Source: an uncultured Actinomycetes bacterium (GTDB lineage Bacteria > Actinomycetota > Actinomycetes > Nanopelagicales > Nanopelagicaceae). From it: a DNA stretch of 44,135 bases. Of this stretch, positions 1 to 9,129 are shown piece after piece; position 1 is the first letter of the stretch, and every line of letters starts with the position of its first letter. Position numbers and translations under genes: made by a program. Where the stretch lies: positions 1 through 44,135 of the forward strand of contig CAIQHM010000100.1 in NCBI GenBank assembly GCA_903871555.1. The letters are read 5' to 3'. Under the pieces are notes generated by a model. That model was not told the DNA's origin. It saw nothing but the letters and a program-made list of their open reading frames with translations, and searched no databases.

Positions 1-2
1 CA

Positions 3-1604
3 GAGTCTCTAGAGGCTGCAGATCTTGCAAGGTTACGTTTAACTTTTGACGAAGCAATCTTGTTGCAATTATTACTTGCTGGGCGCCGGGCTGAACTTAA
101 AGAACTCGATGCAACGCCAAGAAAGATTTCTACAAATGGCTTAGTGAGCGTATTTGAAAGTAAATTACCATTTGAATACACAAGCGGCCAGATCGAAATA
201 AATAATGAAGTTGCCGAAGACATGCAACAGCCACATCCAATGCACCGCCTGCTGCAAGGTGAAGTTGGATCTGGAAAGACCGTAGTCGCACTTCGTGCAA
301 TGCTCTCGGTTATTGAATCTGGCGGACAAGCAGCGTTGCTTGCGCCTACTGAGGTTTTAGCAGTTCAGCATTTCAAAACCATCACAAAACTACTTGGCGA
401 TTTAGCGCAAGCTGGTACGTTGCTTGGAAGTGGCGAAGGAACACAACTAGCGCTGCTAACTGGATCCATGAGTACGGTTCAAAAGCGCGAAGCGCTAGGT
501 CGTATAAGTAATGGCGAAGCCGGCATAGTTATTGGAACACATGCGCTAATTAGTGAAGGTGTTGAATTCAATGATTTGGCACTTGTTGTGGTTGATGAAC
601 AACATCGATTTGGTGTTGAACAACGTGATGCTCTTCGAATGAAGGCTAAGAAACCACCACACCTTTTAGTAATGACAGCAACGCCTATTCCGAGAACAGT
701 TGCAATGACTATATTTGGTGATTTAGATGTTTCAACCTTGCGGCAATTACCAAGTGGTCGAATTCCAATTGAAACTCATGTGATTCCTGTTCTGGAAAAG
801 CCACTCTATTTGGATCGCGCATGGCAGCGAGTAAAAGAGGAGGTCGGCAAGGGCCACCAGGTTTACATAGTTGCACCGCGAATTTCTGATAATGAAAGCG
901 GCGAAACCAAAGTTAAGATCTCCGAAGCTGATATTGCAATGGCGAAGCTGATGGGCGATGAGATAACAAGTGAGGAATTATCGGGCGGCGAGAAAATGAC
1001 TAGCGTTGAAGAGCTCGCGCCAAGATTAGCTACCGGCGCACTAAAGGGGCTGAAACTTGCACCATTGCACGGGCGTCAAAGTTCAGATCTGAAAGATGAA
1101 ACGATGAGCGCATTTGCAAGCGGAGAAATTGATGTTCTTGTTGCAACAACAGTTATTGAGGTTGGTGTTGATGTTCCAAACGCTTCGATGATGGTGATTA
1201 TGGATGCTGATCGCTTTGGTGTTTCGCAATTGCACCAACTTCGTGGGCGTGTAGGTCGAGGTGGGACACCAGGTTTATGTTTGTTAGTTTCTGGCGCAGT
1301 CGAAGGCTCTCCTGCAATGGCCAGGCTTTCCGCGGTAGCAGGAACACTTGATGGATTTGAATTATCTAGAATTGATTTAGATCAACGTCGCGAGGGTGAT
1401 GTATTGGGTCGGGCACAATCTGGAACAAAATCTCATCTCCGACTTCTTCGAGTATTGCGTGATGAGGATTTGATTGAGAAAGCGCGACGTGTTGCTACAG
1501 AATTGATTGCAAGTGATCCAAAGTTGGCGAAGCATCCTGCTTTGGCGGTCCAAGTGAGTATTTTGAAGGAAGAAGAGCGTTCAGCTTTCTTAGATAAGGG
1601 CTAG
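3..1604 (+). CDS. recG: ATP-dependent DNA helicase RecG (5' end outside window)
   Basis: RecG is a double-stranded DNA translocase that remodels stalled replication forks and branch-migrates Holliday junctions. The window begins inside the gene; the frame is open from base 3 and about 533 residues are visible, including the conserved entry to the helicase core (ADLARLRLTFDEA). Superfamily 2 motifs appear in order: Walker A GEVGSGKT, the DExH box as DEQHRFGVEQR, motif III TATPIPRT, and motif VI QLRGRVGRGG. The N-terminal wedge domain is upstream of the window. An internal TTG at 60 is in frame but is not the start, because conserved RecG sequence runs straight through it. rsmD follows after 17 bases, as in other actinobacteria. 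Confidence 0.97.
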   Translation, partial: ESLEAADLARLRLTFDEAILLQLLLAGRRAELKELDATPRKISTNGLVSVFESKLPFEYTSGQIEINNEVAEDMQQPHPMHRLLQGEVGSGKTVVALRAMLSVIESGGQAALLAPTEVLAVQHFKTITKLLGDLAQAGTLLGSGEGTQLALLTGSMSTVQKREALGRISNGEAGIVIGTHALISEGVEFNDLALVVVDEQHRFGVEQRDALRMKAKKPPHLLVMTATPIPRTVAMTIFGDLDVSTLRQLPSGRIPIETHVIPVLEKPLYLDRAWQRVKEEVGKGHQVYIVAPRISDNESGETKVKISEADIAMAKLMGDEITSEELSGGEKMTSVEELAPRLATGALKGLKLAPLHGRQSSDLKDETMSAFASGEIDVLVATTVIEVGVDVPNASMMVIMDADRFGVSQLHQLRGRVGRGGTPGLCLLVSGAVEGSPAMARLSAVAGTLDGFELSRIDLDQRREGDVLGRAQSGTKSHLRLLRVLRDEDLIEKARRVATELIASDPKLAKHPALAVQVSILKEEERSAFLDKG

Positions 1605-1609
1605 CGCGT

Positions 1610-1615
1610 TAACGT
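1610..1615 (+). promoter_or_regulatory. -10 element of a leaderless promoter for rsmD
   Basis: TAACGT ends exactly 6 bases before the rsmD ATG and no Shine-Dalgarno sequence is present, so transcription probably starts at the A of the start codon. No clear -35 is seen. The same geometry recurs across the window. Confidence 0.6.
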
Positions 1616-1621
1616 TCGCCA

Positions 1622-2197
1622 ATGAGAATTATCGCGGGGAGCAGTAAGGGCAAAACTCTGCTCTCACCAACTGGTAAGACTCGGCCAACTTCAGATCGCG
1701 CCCGCGAGGGCCTCTTCTCCTCTTTAGATTCGGAATTTGGATCCATGAGCGAGTTAAATTTCTTGGATTTATTTTCAGGTTCCGGTGCGGTCGGTGTCGA
1801 AGCTCTGTCTCGAGGCGCAGCAAGTGTTTATTCAATTGAAGACCATGCTCCAACTGCAGGAATCGCAACAAAGAATTTCGAATTAGTAACTGGGACCAGT
1901 GGGAAATTTACTGTCATTAGTTCTACCGCTGAAAGATTTGTCGCGATGCCACATCAAATTTCCTTTGACATAATATTTATGGATCCACCATATGATGTTG
2001 CGAATGAAGTAATAGAGAGCATTTTGATTGCAATAGATGCAAATAATTTATTGAAGCGAAATGGAATAATTGCGATAGAACGTGAGACTAAGAAGGCGCA
2101 ATTTACTTGGCCACAACCATTTATCGAAGAGAAAGTCCGTTCATATGGGCAGGGAAGTATCTTCTACGGTGGTTATTCTGCTAGCGTTTTGCCGTGA
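1622..2197 (+). CDS. rsmD: 16S rRNA (guanine-966-N2)-methyltransferase RsmD
   Basis: RsmD methylates N2 of G966 (E. coli numbering) in 16S rRNA of the assembled small subunit, using S-adenosylmethionine. The 191-residue length is typical. The N-terminus has the family signature MRIIAGSSKGKTL followed by TRPTSDRAREGLFSSL. A Rossmann SAM-binding loop LFSGSGAVGVEALSRGA and the catalytic DPPY motif follow. The ATG start is supported by the -10 element 6 bases upstream. Its TGA overlaps the GTG start of coaD by 4 bases, so the two are translationally coupled, the usual actinobacterial recG-rsmD-coaD order. Confidence 0.95.
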   Translation: MRIIAGSSKGKTLLSPTGKTRPTSDRAREGLFSSLDSEFGSMSELNFLDLFSGSGAVGVEALSRGAASVYSIEDHAPTAGIATKNFELVTGTSGKFTVISSTAERFVAMPHQISFDIIFMDPPYDVANEVIESILIAIDANNLLKRNGIIAIERETKKAQFTWPQPFIEEKVRSYGQGSIFYGGYSASVLP

Positions 2198-2673
2198 AGC
2201 GCGTCGTATGCCCCGGGACCTTTGACCCCATAACTTTTGGGCACCTAGATATCATCGAAAGAGCTAGTTCAATCTTCGATGAAGTAACGATCGCCGTAAT
2301 GGTTAATCAGACAAAGAAGACGCTTTTTACTGTTGAAGAGCGGATTGCGATGACTCGTGAAGTTACCTCGCAATATCCAAATGTAAAAGTTGATTCATGG
2401 TCTGGCCTGCTTGTTGATTATTGTAAAAGAAATGATATTTCGATAATTGTAAAAGGTTTGCGGGCGGTTACTGACTTTGATTATGAACTTCAGATGTCAC
2501 AAGTTAATTTGCAGCTTCAGGGGGTTGAAACCCTCTTCCTTTCAACTGCGCCGGCCCACTCATTCCTCTCATCTTCACTTGTAAAAGAGATCGCAAGCCA
2601 CGGCGGCGATGTGTCTAGTTATATCCCGGCAATACTTTTAGAGCGATTGAAAATTCGCTTGGCTGGAAAATAA
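2194..2673 (+). CDS. coaD: Phosphopantetheine adenylyltransferase CoaD
   Basis: CoaD transfers AMP from ATP to 4'-phosphopantetheine to give dephospho-CoA, the penultimate step of coenzyme A synthesis. The 159-residue protein matches the bacterial family length. It starts with PGTFDPITFGHLDII, containing the nucleotidyltransferase (T/H)xGH motif as TFGH, and carries the C-terminal SFLSSSLVKEIA nucleotide-binding stretch. The GTG start overlaps the rsmD stop (GTGA), which fixes it by coupling. The sepIVA-like gene follows after 10 bases. Confidence 0.96.
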   Translation: MKRVVCPGTFDPITFGHLDIIERASSIFDEVTIAVMVNQTKKTLFTVEERIAMTREVTSQYPNVKVDSWSGLLVDYCKRNDISIIVKGLRAVTDFDYELQMSQVNLQLQGVETLFLSTAPAHSFLSSSLVKEIASHGGDVSSYIPAILLERLKIRLAGK

Positions 2674-2683
2674 AGGAGAGAAA

Positions 2684-3163
2684 ATGGAAGTTATCGAACG
2701 TATTGAAACTGCGATTGCAATGGTTGAAGAAGCCAGAGGAGTTCCGCTTTCAGCAAGTTGCGTTCTGCACCGTGGCGAGATTCTTGAACTTCTAGATAGC
2801 GCACGTGCGGCATTTCCAAGTGATTTAGCAAGCGCTCAACAAATTTTGCGCGAACAAGATTCTGTAATCGAAGATGCACGAGTTGCCGCCGATCAAATTA
2901 TTGCCCATGCCCGCGAAGAAGTTGAATCAATGATTTCACAGACTGAGATAGTTGCTGCTGCCAAGAAAGAAGCGCGTCGAATTTTGGATGAGGTTGCTGA
3001 AGAGGCTGAAAGTCAACAGAGCGAGATCGATGCTTATGTTGATTCTAGACTTGCAACTCTTGAAGTGATACTTCACAAGACAATGGAAGTTGTTAATCGC
3101 GGTCGTGACCAACTCGCAGGCGTCGATGCTAAATCTGCGCTCTCGGAATTGGGCGATAAGTAA
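2684..3163 (+). CDS. SepIVA-like DivIVA-related coiled-coil protein
   Basis: This 159-residue protein is almost entirely charged alpha helix, with heptad-like Ala, Glu and Leu spacing from about residue 55 to 150. The N-terminal segment containing PLSASCVLHRGEILELLD is the conserved block of the actinobacterial family next to coaD and DUF177. In mycobacteria that family includes SepIVA (Rv2927c), a DivIVA-like protein with roles in septation and polar growth. A strong Shine-Dalgarno (AAAGGAGAG) lies just before the ATG at 2684. The division function is transferred from mycobacteria; the sequence itself shows only the coiled coil and family match. There is no transmembrane segment. Confidence 0.82.
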   Translation: MEVIERIETAIAMVEEARGVPLSASCVLHRGEILELLDSARAAFPSDLASAQQILREQDSVIEDARVAADQIIAHAREEVESMISQTEIVAAAKKEARRILDEVAEEAESQQSEIDAYVDSRLATLEVILHKTMEVVNRGRDQLAGVDAKSALSELGDK

Positions 3164-3170
3164 GTTTTAA

Positions 3171-3761
3171 ATGAATAAAAACCCCTTCCTCTTTAACACT
3201 CATGATTTGCCGCGCCGCCCAGGTGAGATGCGGGAATACGAGTTAACAATTGATTCCCATGAAGAACTCGGCTTTGAAGTGCTCTCGATTGCTGCGGATG
3301 AACCAATTGATATCGATCTGCGAATTGAATCGGTTGCTGAAGGAATTCTTGCAACAGCAACAGTACGTACCGAAGCAAGCGGAGAATGTGGCCGCTGTCT
3401 TGATGCGGTTTATTACGATGTCGATGAAACTTTTCAAGAGTTATATGAATATGTTGAAGATCCACGACAAGCTCGGAAGCGGAATAAGCCTGGTAAAAAA
3501 CGTCCGCAGAAAAGTGAAGAAGATGATTTGGATGAAGATTTAGTTCGCCAAATGGATGGCGACATGATTGATCTTGATGGACCAATTCGTGATGCGGTTA
3601 TTTTAAATTTGCCGATTAACCCACTCTGTTCCCCCGATTGCCCAGGACTGTGTCCGGATTGCGGCGTTAAGTGGATTGAACTTCCCGAAGACCATGCCCA
3701 CGCACCAGCTGATATTCGCTGGGCGGGATTGGAAAATTGGGCCGGCCCAACAGGGGAGTAG
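3171..3761 (+). CDS. DUF177 (YceD) family protein, 23S rRNA accumulation factor
   Basis: A YceD/DUF177 protein of 196 residues lying directly upstream of rpmF, the conserved position of this family in most bacteria. YceD is needed for normal 23S rRNA levels in E. coli and plants; its molecular activity is not settled. The C-terminus carries the family zinc-knuckle-like pattern CSPDCPGLCPDCG, and CGRCLD occurs mid-protein. A lysine and acid-rich linker (about residues 100-125) separates the halves. The ATG follows the sepIVA-like stop by only 7 bases. A 96-base gap with no gene separates it from rpmF. Confidence 0.9.
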   Translation: MNKNPFLFNTHDLPRRPGEMREYELTIDSHEELGFEVLSIAADEPIDIDLRIESVAEGILATATVRTEASGECGRCLDAVYYDVDETFQELYEYVEDPRQARKRNKPGKKRPQKSEEDDLDEDLVRQMDGDMIDLDGPIRDAVILNLPINPLCSPDCPGLCPDCGVKWIELPEDHAHAPADIRWAGLENWAGPTGE

Positions 3762-3857
3762 CCCCGTTTTTGAATATCTGAGGATTTGAGGGATACTTAC
3801 GCCCTTCAACAATTCATATTTTAGTAATGGATTTATTAGCAAAAAGGGGTGCCTAAA

Positions 3858-4031
3858 GTGCCAGTACCAAAGCGAAAGATGTCTCGCTCACGCACTCGTC
3901 ATCGTCGTAGCTCATGGAAGACAACACCAGCAGCAATTGCAAATTGCGCACAGTGCCAACAACCAAAGTTGCAACACACAGCTTGCCCAACTTGCGGAAC
4001 TTATAATTCTCGCCAAGTAGTAGAGGTTTAA
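3858..4031 (+). CDS. rpmF: 50S ribosomal protein L32
   Basis: L32 is a small zinc-ribbon protein of the large ribosomal subunit. The 57-residue product begins [17 protein letters not shown] and carries two zinc-binding CxxC pairs, CAQC and CPTC, so it is the zinc-dependent form. I chose the GTG at 3858 rather than an in-frame GTG at 3849. It gives the standard L32 N-terminus and sits 8 bases after the Shine-Dalgarno-like AAGGGG at 3844-3849. rnc follows immediately. Confidence 0.95.
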   Translation: MPVPKRKMSRSRTRHRRSSWKTTPAAIANCAQCQQPKLQHTACPTCGTYNSRQVVEV

Positions 4032-4032
4032 T

Positions 4033-4713
4033 CTGTACGATCGTTTAATTGCATCACTTGGGACTTCGGTTTCAAGTGAATTGCTAGAACTTGCATTAAC
4101 CCACCGTTCGTATGCTTATGAATTTGGTGGCCTGCCAACTAATGAACGTCTGGAATTTCTCGGAGATAGTGTTCTTGGTTTAGTTGTTACAGAAGAGCTT
4201 TATACAAAATTTCCAGAACTAGATGAATCCAGGCTCTCGCCACTTCGCTCTGGCGTAGTAAATATGCGAGCACTTGCACAGATTGCACGAGACCTTGAAC
4301 TTGGCCAATATTTAAGAATTGGTAAAGGCGAAGAGACAACTGGTGGTCGCGATAAGAATTCAATCCTTGCAGATTCTCTTGAAGCGCTAGTTGGCGCAAT
4401 TTATTTAGATCTTGGTTTTGAAAAAACTCAAGAAATTATTCTTAACTGGTTTAGGCCAACAATTGAATCCGCAAATGCGCAAGGACTTGGATTGGATGGC
4501 AAAACCGCGCTCCAAGAATTATGTGCAGCCCGGGGATTGAGTACGCCGGAATATGAAGTAACAGAATCTGGCCCAGATCACGACAAGAGTTTTACTGCAG
4601 CTGCAGTTATCTCAAATGAAAAGTTTGAAATTGGCGAGGGTAAGTCAAAGCGCGAGGCTGAACAAGCTGCGGCGAAATTGGCTTACGACATTTTAAATGC
4701 CAGAACTTCCTGA
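4033..4713 (+). CDS. rnc: Ribonuclease III, probably using a CTG start codon
   Basis: RNase III cleaves double-stranded RNA in rRNA and mRNA processing. The catalytic domain carries the signature [13 protein letters not shown] and a second acidic cluster [19 protein letters not shown]-terminal double-stranded RNA-binding domain starts near [12 protein letters not shown]. The first ATG/GTG/TTG in the frame is TTG 4081, but that would delete the conserved first helix. The upstream frame encodes [20 protein letters not shown], matching the family N-terminus, and is open only back to a stop at 4021. The sole plausible start there is CTG 4033, with AGAGG at 4022-4026 upstream. That gives 226 residues. 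Family assignment is firm; the CTG start is inference. Confidence 0.9.
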   Translation: MYDRLIASLGTSVSSELLELALTHRSYAYEFGGLPTNERLEFLGDSVLGLVVTEELYTKFPELDESRLSPLRSGVVNMRALAQIARDLELGQYLRIGKGEETTGGRDKNSILADSLEALVGAIYLDLGFEKTQEIILNWFRPTIESANAQGLGLDGKTALQELCAARGLSTPEYEVTESGPDHDKSFTAAAVISNEKFEIGEGKSKREAEQAAAKLAYDILNARTS

Positions 4714-5539
4714 AGTAGAAACAGTCAGGCGTGGTTTAGCCGAACATATTGTCGGAAAGAAATTGCGAGATATTCAAGTCCTGCATCACAGGGCGACATC
4801 GCCCAATTCAATTACGGCGCTAACATCGATAAAGGGCGCTCGAGTAATTAATATAAATCGGCGCGGTAAATTTCTCTGGTTTGAATTAAATCGCCCAGAG
4901 GTATTAGTGGGGCACTTAGGTATGAGTGGACAGTTCTTAATACAGCCCAAAAGCGCAGCGGATGAGCGCCATTTGAGGGTTAGATTCAATATTGGCAGAC
5001 AAGAGTTGCGTTTTATTGATCAGCGAACTTTTGGGTGGCTAAGCGTTGAGCAAAAAATAGATGGCTTACCAACTTGCGTGCAACATATTGCACCAGATCC
5101 ATTTGATCCGAACTTCAATTTGGCAGAAACGGTAGCCAGGTTTCGCAAGAAGAAGACTGAAATCAAACGCGCACTTTTAGATCAAAGTGTCATGAGTGGT
5201 GTTGGAAATATTTATGCCGATGAATCACTTTGGCGCAGCAAAATACATCCTGAGACAAGAACTGAAACTATGAAAGTTTCTCGGATTGAAGAGTTAATTC
5301 AAAGCGCGACAAGCGTTATGACAGAAGCACTTGAAGTCGGTGGAACATCTTTTGATGACCTTTATATAAATGTGAATGGCGAAAGCGGCTATTTCGAAAG
5401 GTCGCTTGCGGTCTATGGCCAGGAGGGCGAAGGCTGCCCGCGATGTGGCCGCCAAATCCGAAGGATCACTTTTGCCAATAGATCTTCACATTTTTGCCCA
5501 AAATGTCAGCCCACACCGCGTGCTAGCAGAAATCGGTAA
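4697..5539 (+). CDS. mutM: Formamidopyrimidine-DNA glycosylase MutM (Fpg)
   Basis: MutM removes 8-oxoguanine and formamidopyrimidines from DNA and nicks the abasic site. The protein begins [14 protein letters not shown], supplying the N-terminal proline nucleophile and the catalytic Glu3. The DNA-binding H2TH region includes [15 protein letters not shown], and a C-terminal zinc finger is intact (CPRC, 16 residues, CPKC). Length is 280 residues, typical. The ATG lies 17 bases inside the end of rnc, a conserved overlap, so the two are probably co-translated. smc follows after a 24-base gap that contains its own promoter element. Confidence 0.97.
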   Translation: MPELPEVETVRRGLAEHIVGKKLRDIQVLHHRATSPNSITALTSIKGARVININRRGKFLWFELNRPEVLVGHLGMSGQFLIQPKSAADERHLRVRFNIGRQELRFIDQRTFGWLSVEQKIDGLPTCVQHIAPDPFDPNFNLAETVARFRKKKTEIKRALLDQSVMSGVGNIYADESLWRSKIHPETRTETMKVSRIEELIQSATSVMTEALEVGGTSFDDLYINVNGESGYFERSLAVYGQEGEGCPRCGRQIRRITFANRSSHFCPKCQPTPRASRNR

Positions 5540-5551
5540 CCAGTTTTCCGA

Positions 5552-5557
5552 TAGGTT
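5552..5557 (+). promoter_or_regulatory. -10 element of a leaderless promoter for smc
   Basis: TAGGTT ends 6 bases before the GTG start of smc and there is no ribosome-binding site. This suggests smc can be transcribed separately from mutM as a leaderless mRNA. Confidence 0.6.
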
Positions 5558-5563
5558 GCGCCT

Positions 5564-8500
5564 GTGTATTTAAAGAGCATGACCCTCAAAGGCTTCAAAT
5601 CCTTTGCCTCATCAACCTCGCTCAACTTCGAGCCAGGTATCACCTGTGTGGTGGGTCCAAACGGCTCGGGTAAATCAAATGTGGTCGACGCCCTCTCCTG
5701 GGTTATGGGAGAGCAGGGCGCAAAATCTTTGCGCGGCGGAAAGATGGAAGATGTTATTTTCGCTGGAACATCTGGTCGGGCTCCGCTCGGTCGCGCTGAA
5801 GTTTCAGTAACAATTGATAACAGTGATGGTGTTCTTCCAATTGAATTCACCGAAGTAACTATTTCTAGAATCTTATTTAGAAATGGCGCAAGTGAATATC
5901 AATTGAATGGTGAGACAACAAGACTTCTGGACATTCAAGAGTTGCTTAGTGATTCCGGTATTGGTCGCGAAATGCATGTGATCGTTGGTCAAGGACAACT
6001 CGATGCAATTCTGCTTGCAAACCCCGAGGAACGTCGAGCATTTATTGAAGAGGCGGCCGGAGTTCTAAAACACCGCAAACGTAAAGAGAAAGCGCTTCGT
6101 AAATTAGATTCGATGACTGCCAATTTGGCACGTATTCAAGATTTAACAGTTGAGCTTCGCCGGCAATTAAAGCCACTTGGCAAGCAGGCCGAGGTGGCGC
6201 GCAAGGCGTCAACAATTCAATCCGATGTTCGCGATTCTAGGTTGCGCTTGCTAGCTGATGATTTAATTAAAATGCGTTCTACCGTAGATGCCGAAGTTGC
6301 AGATGAATCCGCACTTCGTGCCAGAAAAGATAGCGTTGAAGCAGAATTAAATAAGGCTCGGGCCCGCGAAGAAGAGATTGATGCAACTGCGTTGATTGAA
6401 AATCCATTGCTGGTTAAAGCGCAAGAAAATTACTATCAATTAACAGCCCAACGCGAAAAATTTCGTGGAATTCAAAATTTGGCATCTGAACGCGCGAGAT
6501 TCTTATCAGAAGAAGCAGATGAAGCCCGGGCTAGCGGCCGTGATCCAGAGAGCATGGATCTTGAAGCAGCCGGATTACGTGGTGATGAAGCAGCACTTAG
6601 AAGTGAAGTAAGTTCAGCAACATCAGGTTTAGCCAATTTATCTAATGAGCTTAGAACGCTAGAAGCAAATTTAACTACCGAAGAAAATAGTGTTTCTGCT
6701 GCGCTTCGAGCAATTGCAGATCAACGCGAAGGTACTGCGCGTCAAGAAGGCCATATCAATGGGCTGAAATCTCGTATCGATGCAACTAATGCCGAGATTA
6801 CGCGATTAACAAAGACGAAAGATGAAGCATCACGTCGCCTGCAAAATTTCCAAGAAGAATTTGCTTTACTCGAAACACAGATTGCATCTGTTGATGCAAA
6901 CGAACCTGGTTTAGATTCAGAATTTGAAGCAGCAAAGAGCGCACTTGCTAGCGCCCAAAATGAATTAGATGCACTTGCGGCAAAAGATAGTGAAGCGCAA
7001 AGAAATCGCTCTGGGTTAGATGGTCGACTTCGCGCACTGCAGGAAAGTTTGGTTCACCGCGATGGTTCTGGTGTTGTACTAACTAGCGGAACCCGAACCA
7101 GAGGCCGCCTCTCATCTTTAATAAATGTAACGCCTGGTTGGGAAATTGCCGTTGCTGCAGCGCTCGGACCACTAGCTGATTCAGTTGTAGTTTCAGATAT
7201 TTCATCTGCGGTTTCAGCCCTAACAATGTTGAAGCGCGAGAGCGCCGGGCAATCTGAACTTCTGGTTATAGATGGCGATAACGGTTTCACATCATCAAAT
7301 CGCGCAGTTCCTTCAGGATTCACCTCTCTGGCAAGCCTGGTTTCATCAAATGAAGTTTCAAGTGCAATTGCATCTCTGCTCTCTGGCTTTGTGGCGGTTG
7401 AGGATTTGGCCGAGGCGGAAAGTGCACTTCGGGCAGATGCTTCAGTTATTGCAATTACCCGCGAGGGCGATGTACTTAGTCGAATTCGTGTCCGCGGTGG
7501 TTCTAGTGCCCAGAGTTCCGCGATTGAAATATCTGCTCTAATTGAAAAAACTGAGAGTCAGTTGCAAGAAGTTACAAATAATTGTGATCGCATTAAATTT
7601 GATTTAGTTAGGGCAACTGAAACTTTAGCCTCACGAAAGAATATCTTTGAGTTAGCACTTGCCAAATTAAATGAATCGGATGCCAAGATTTCTGGTCTTG
7701 CTGAACAAATGGCAGTTGCTGGTCAGAATGTAAAGAACGCCCAGAGCGAGGTAGAGCGCGTCTTAGTCTCATTGGTTGAAGCTAACTCGCAACGCGAATC
7801 CGACGAAGCTGATTTAAGCGCCGCAATTTCACAATTTGAATCCCATCAGACTCCGGCTGATCCAGATCTAACTCATTTAGAAGATCTACGTTCTAGAGTT
7901 TCGGCATCGAGATCTGCAGAAGTTGAAGCCCGATTAAATCTTCGTACCTTAGAAGAAAGAGTTACAGCACTTGTTGCTCGTGCTAATGCACTTGAAGCTG
8001 CCGCCCAAAACGAACGAGACTCTGCCACACGCGCAGTAAGTCGACGCGAACAACGTGGCTTAGCTGCACTAACTGCCCAAGGCGTTGCGGATGCGGCTTA
8101 CGAAGCGTTGATTCAAATCGAATCTTCAATCGCTAAGGCATCGACCGAACGCGAACGTTTAGAAATTTCTCGCTCTGAACGCGAAAGTGAAATTCTTGCC
8201 CTGCGCGTTAGAAGTCGTGAACTTACAACAGAACTTGATGCTCTTACATCTAGCGTTCATCGTGATGAAATTGCTCGAGCCGAACAACGACTTCGTATCG
8301 AAGCTCTAGAACAGAAAGCGGTTGAAGAACTCGGAGTCGATGTAAGCACTTTGGTTAGTGAATACGGCCCAGAAAATGATGTTCCAACTTTTGTTGAAGA
8401 TGAAGAAGGGAACTTCGTTCCTGGTGATTTAATTCCATATCGTCGAGATCAACAGGAGAAGCGCCTGGCTCAAGCAGAGCGTTCCCTTGCCCTACTTGGA

Positions 8501-9106
8501 AAAATTAATCCACTTGCACTTGAAGAGTATTCATCGCTTGAAGAGCGCCTGCGCTATCTTGCAGAGCAGCTCGAAGATTTGAAGAAGACTAAGCGCGACC
8601 TCTTGGAAATCATCAAAGAGGTAGATGACAAAGTTCAACAGATATTTAAGGAAGCTTACGAAGACACAGCAAAAGAATTTGAAATTATCTTTGCTCGCCT
8701 ATTCCCGGGTGGTGATGGTCGTTTAATTCTGACTAACCCAGAAGACCTAACCATTGCTGGTGTTGATGTTGAAGCGAGACCGCCAGGAAAGCGCGTTAAG
8801 CGCCTATCTCTACTTTCCGGTGGCGAACGTTCACTTGTTGCAGTTGCGCTACTTATTGCGATCTTCAAAGCACGGCCAAGTCCGTTTTATGTAATGGATG
8901 AAGTTGAAGCTGCGCTAGATGATACAAACCTAGGTCGTTTGCTTGGCGTCTTCGAGGAGCTTCGGGAAAAATCACAATTAATTATCATCACCCACCAGAA
9001 ACGCACAATGGAAATTGCAGATTCACTTTATGGCGTAACAATGCGTGGCGATGGCGTTTCAGAAGTTATCTCGCAACGTATTCGGGAATCTGAAAGCGCC
9101 AACTAG
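5564..9106 (+). CDS. smc: Chromosome segregation ATPase SMC
   Basis: SMC dimers, with ScpA and ScpB, load near the origin and extrude DNA loops to organise and separate chromosomes. The 1180-residue protein has the full architecture. Walker A GPNGSGKS is near residue 32 and a Q-loop IVGQGQLDAIL near 142. Two long coiled-coil arms flank a flexible hinge at roughly residues 500-645 (from VLTSGTRTRGRLSSL). The ABC signature LSGGERSLVAVALL is near 1083, and Walker B VMDEVEAALDD near 1110. The GTG start is supported by the leaderless -10 element and by the usual N-terminus YLKSMTLKGFKSFA. ftsY follows after 23 bases. Confidence 0.98.
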   Translation: MYLKSMTLKGFKSFASSTSLNFEPGITCVVGPNGSGKSNVVDALSWVMGEQGAKSLRGGKMEDVIFAGTSGRAPLGRAEVSVTIDNSDGVLPIEFTEVTISRILFRNGASEYQLNGETTRLLDIQELLSDSGIGREMHVIVGQGQLDAILLANPEERRAFIEEAAGVLKHRKRKEKALRKLDSMTANLARIQDLTVELRRQLKPLGKQAEVARKASTIQSDVRDSRLRLLADDLIKMRSTVDAEVADESALRARKDSVEAELNKARAREEEIDATALIENPLLVKAQENYYQLTAQREKFRGIQNLASERARFLSEEADEARASGRDPESMDLEAAGLRGDEAALRSEVSSATSGLANLSNELRTLEANLTTEENSVSAALRAIADQREGTARQEGHINGLKSRIDATNAEITRLTKTKDEASRRLQNFQEEFALLETQIASVDANEPGLDSEFEAAKSALASAQNELDALAAKDSEAQRNRSGLDGRLRALQESLVHRDGSGVVLTSGTRTRGRLSSLINVTPGWEIAVAAALGPLADSVVVSDISSAVSALTMLKRESAGQSELLVIDGDNGFTSSNRAVPSGFTSLASLVSSNEVSSAIASLLSGFVAVEDLAEAESALRADASVIAITREGDVLSRIRVRGGSSAQSSAIEISALIEKTESQLQEVTNNCDRIKFDLVRATETLASRKNIFELALAKLNESDAKISGLAEQMAVAGQNVKNAQSEVERVLVSLVEANSQRESDEADLSAAISQFESHQTPADPDLTHLEDLRSRVSASRSAEVEARLNLRTLEERVTALVARANALEAAAQNERDSATRAVSRREQRGLAALTAQGVADAAYEALIQIESSIAKASTERERLEISRSERESEILALRVRSRELTTELDALTSSVHRDEIARAEQRLRIEALEQKAVEELGVDVSTLVSEYGPENDVPTFVEDEEGNFVPGDLIPYRRDQQEKRLAQAERSLALLGKINPLALEEYSSLEERLRYLAEQLEDLKKTKRDLLEIIKEVDDKVQQIFKEAYEDTAKEFEIIFARLFPGGDGRLILTNPEDLTIAGVDVEARPPGKRVKRLSLLSGGERSLVAVALLIAIFKARPSPFYVMDEVEAALDDTNLGRLLGVFEELREKSQLIIITHQKRTMEIADSLYGVTMRGDGVSEVISQRIRESESAN

Positions 9107-9129
9107 TACTTACTAGTTAATTAAATCGG

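Noticed and set aside
3849-3851. GTG as the rpmF start codon
   Set aside because: It adds three non-conserved residues and lies inside the Shine-Dalgarno region; GTG 3858 gives the normal L32 N-terminus.
4081-4083. TTG as the rnc start codon
   Set aside because: It would delete the conserved first helix of RNase III that is clearly encoded upstream in the same frame.
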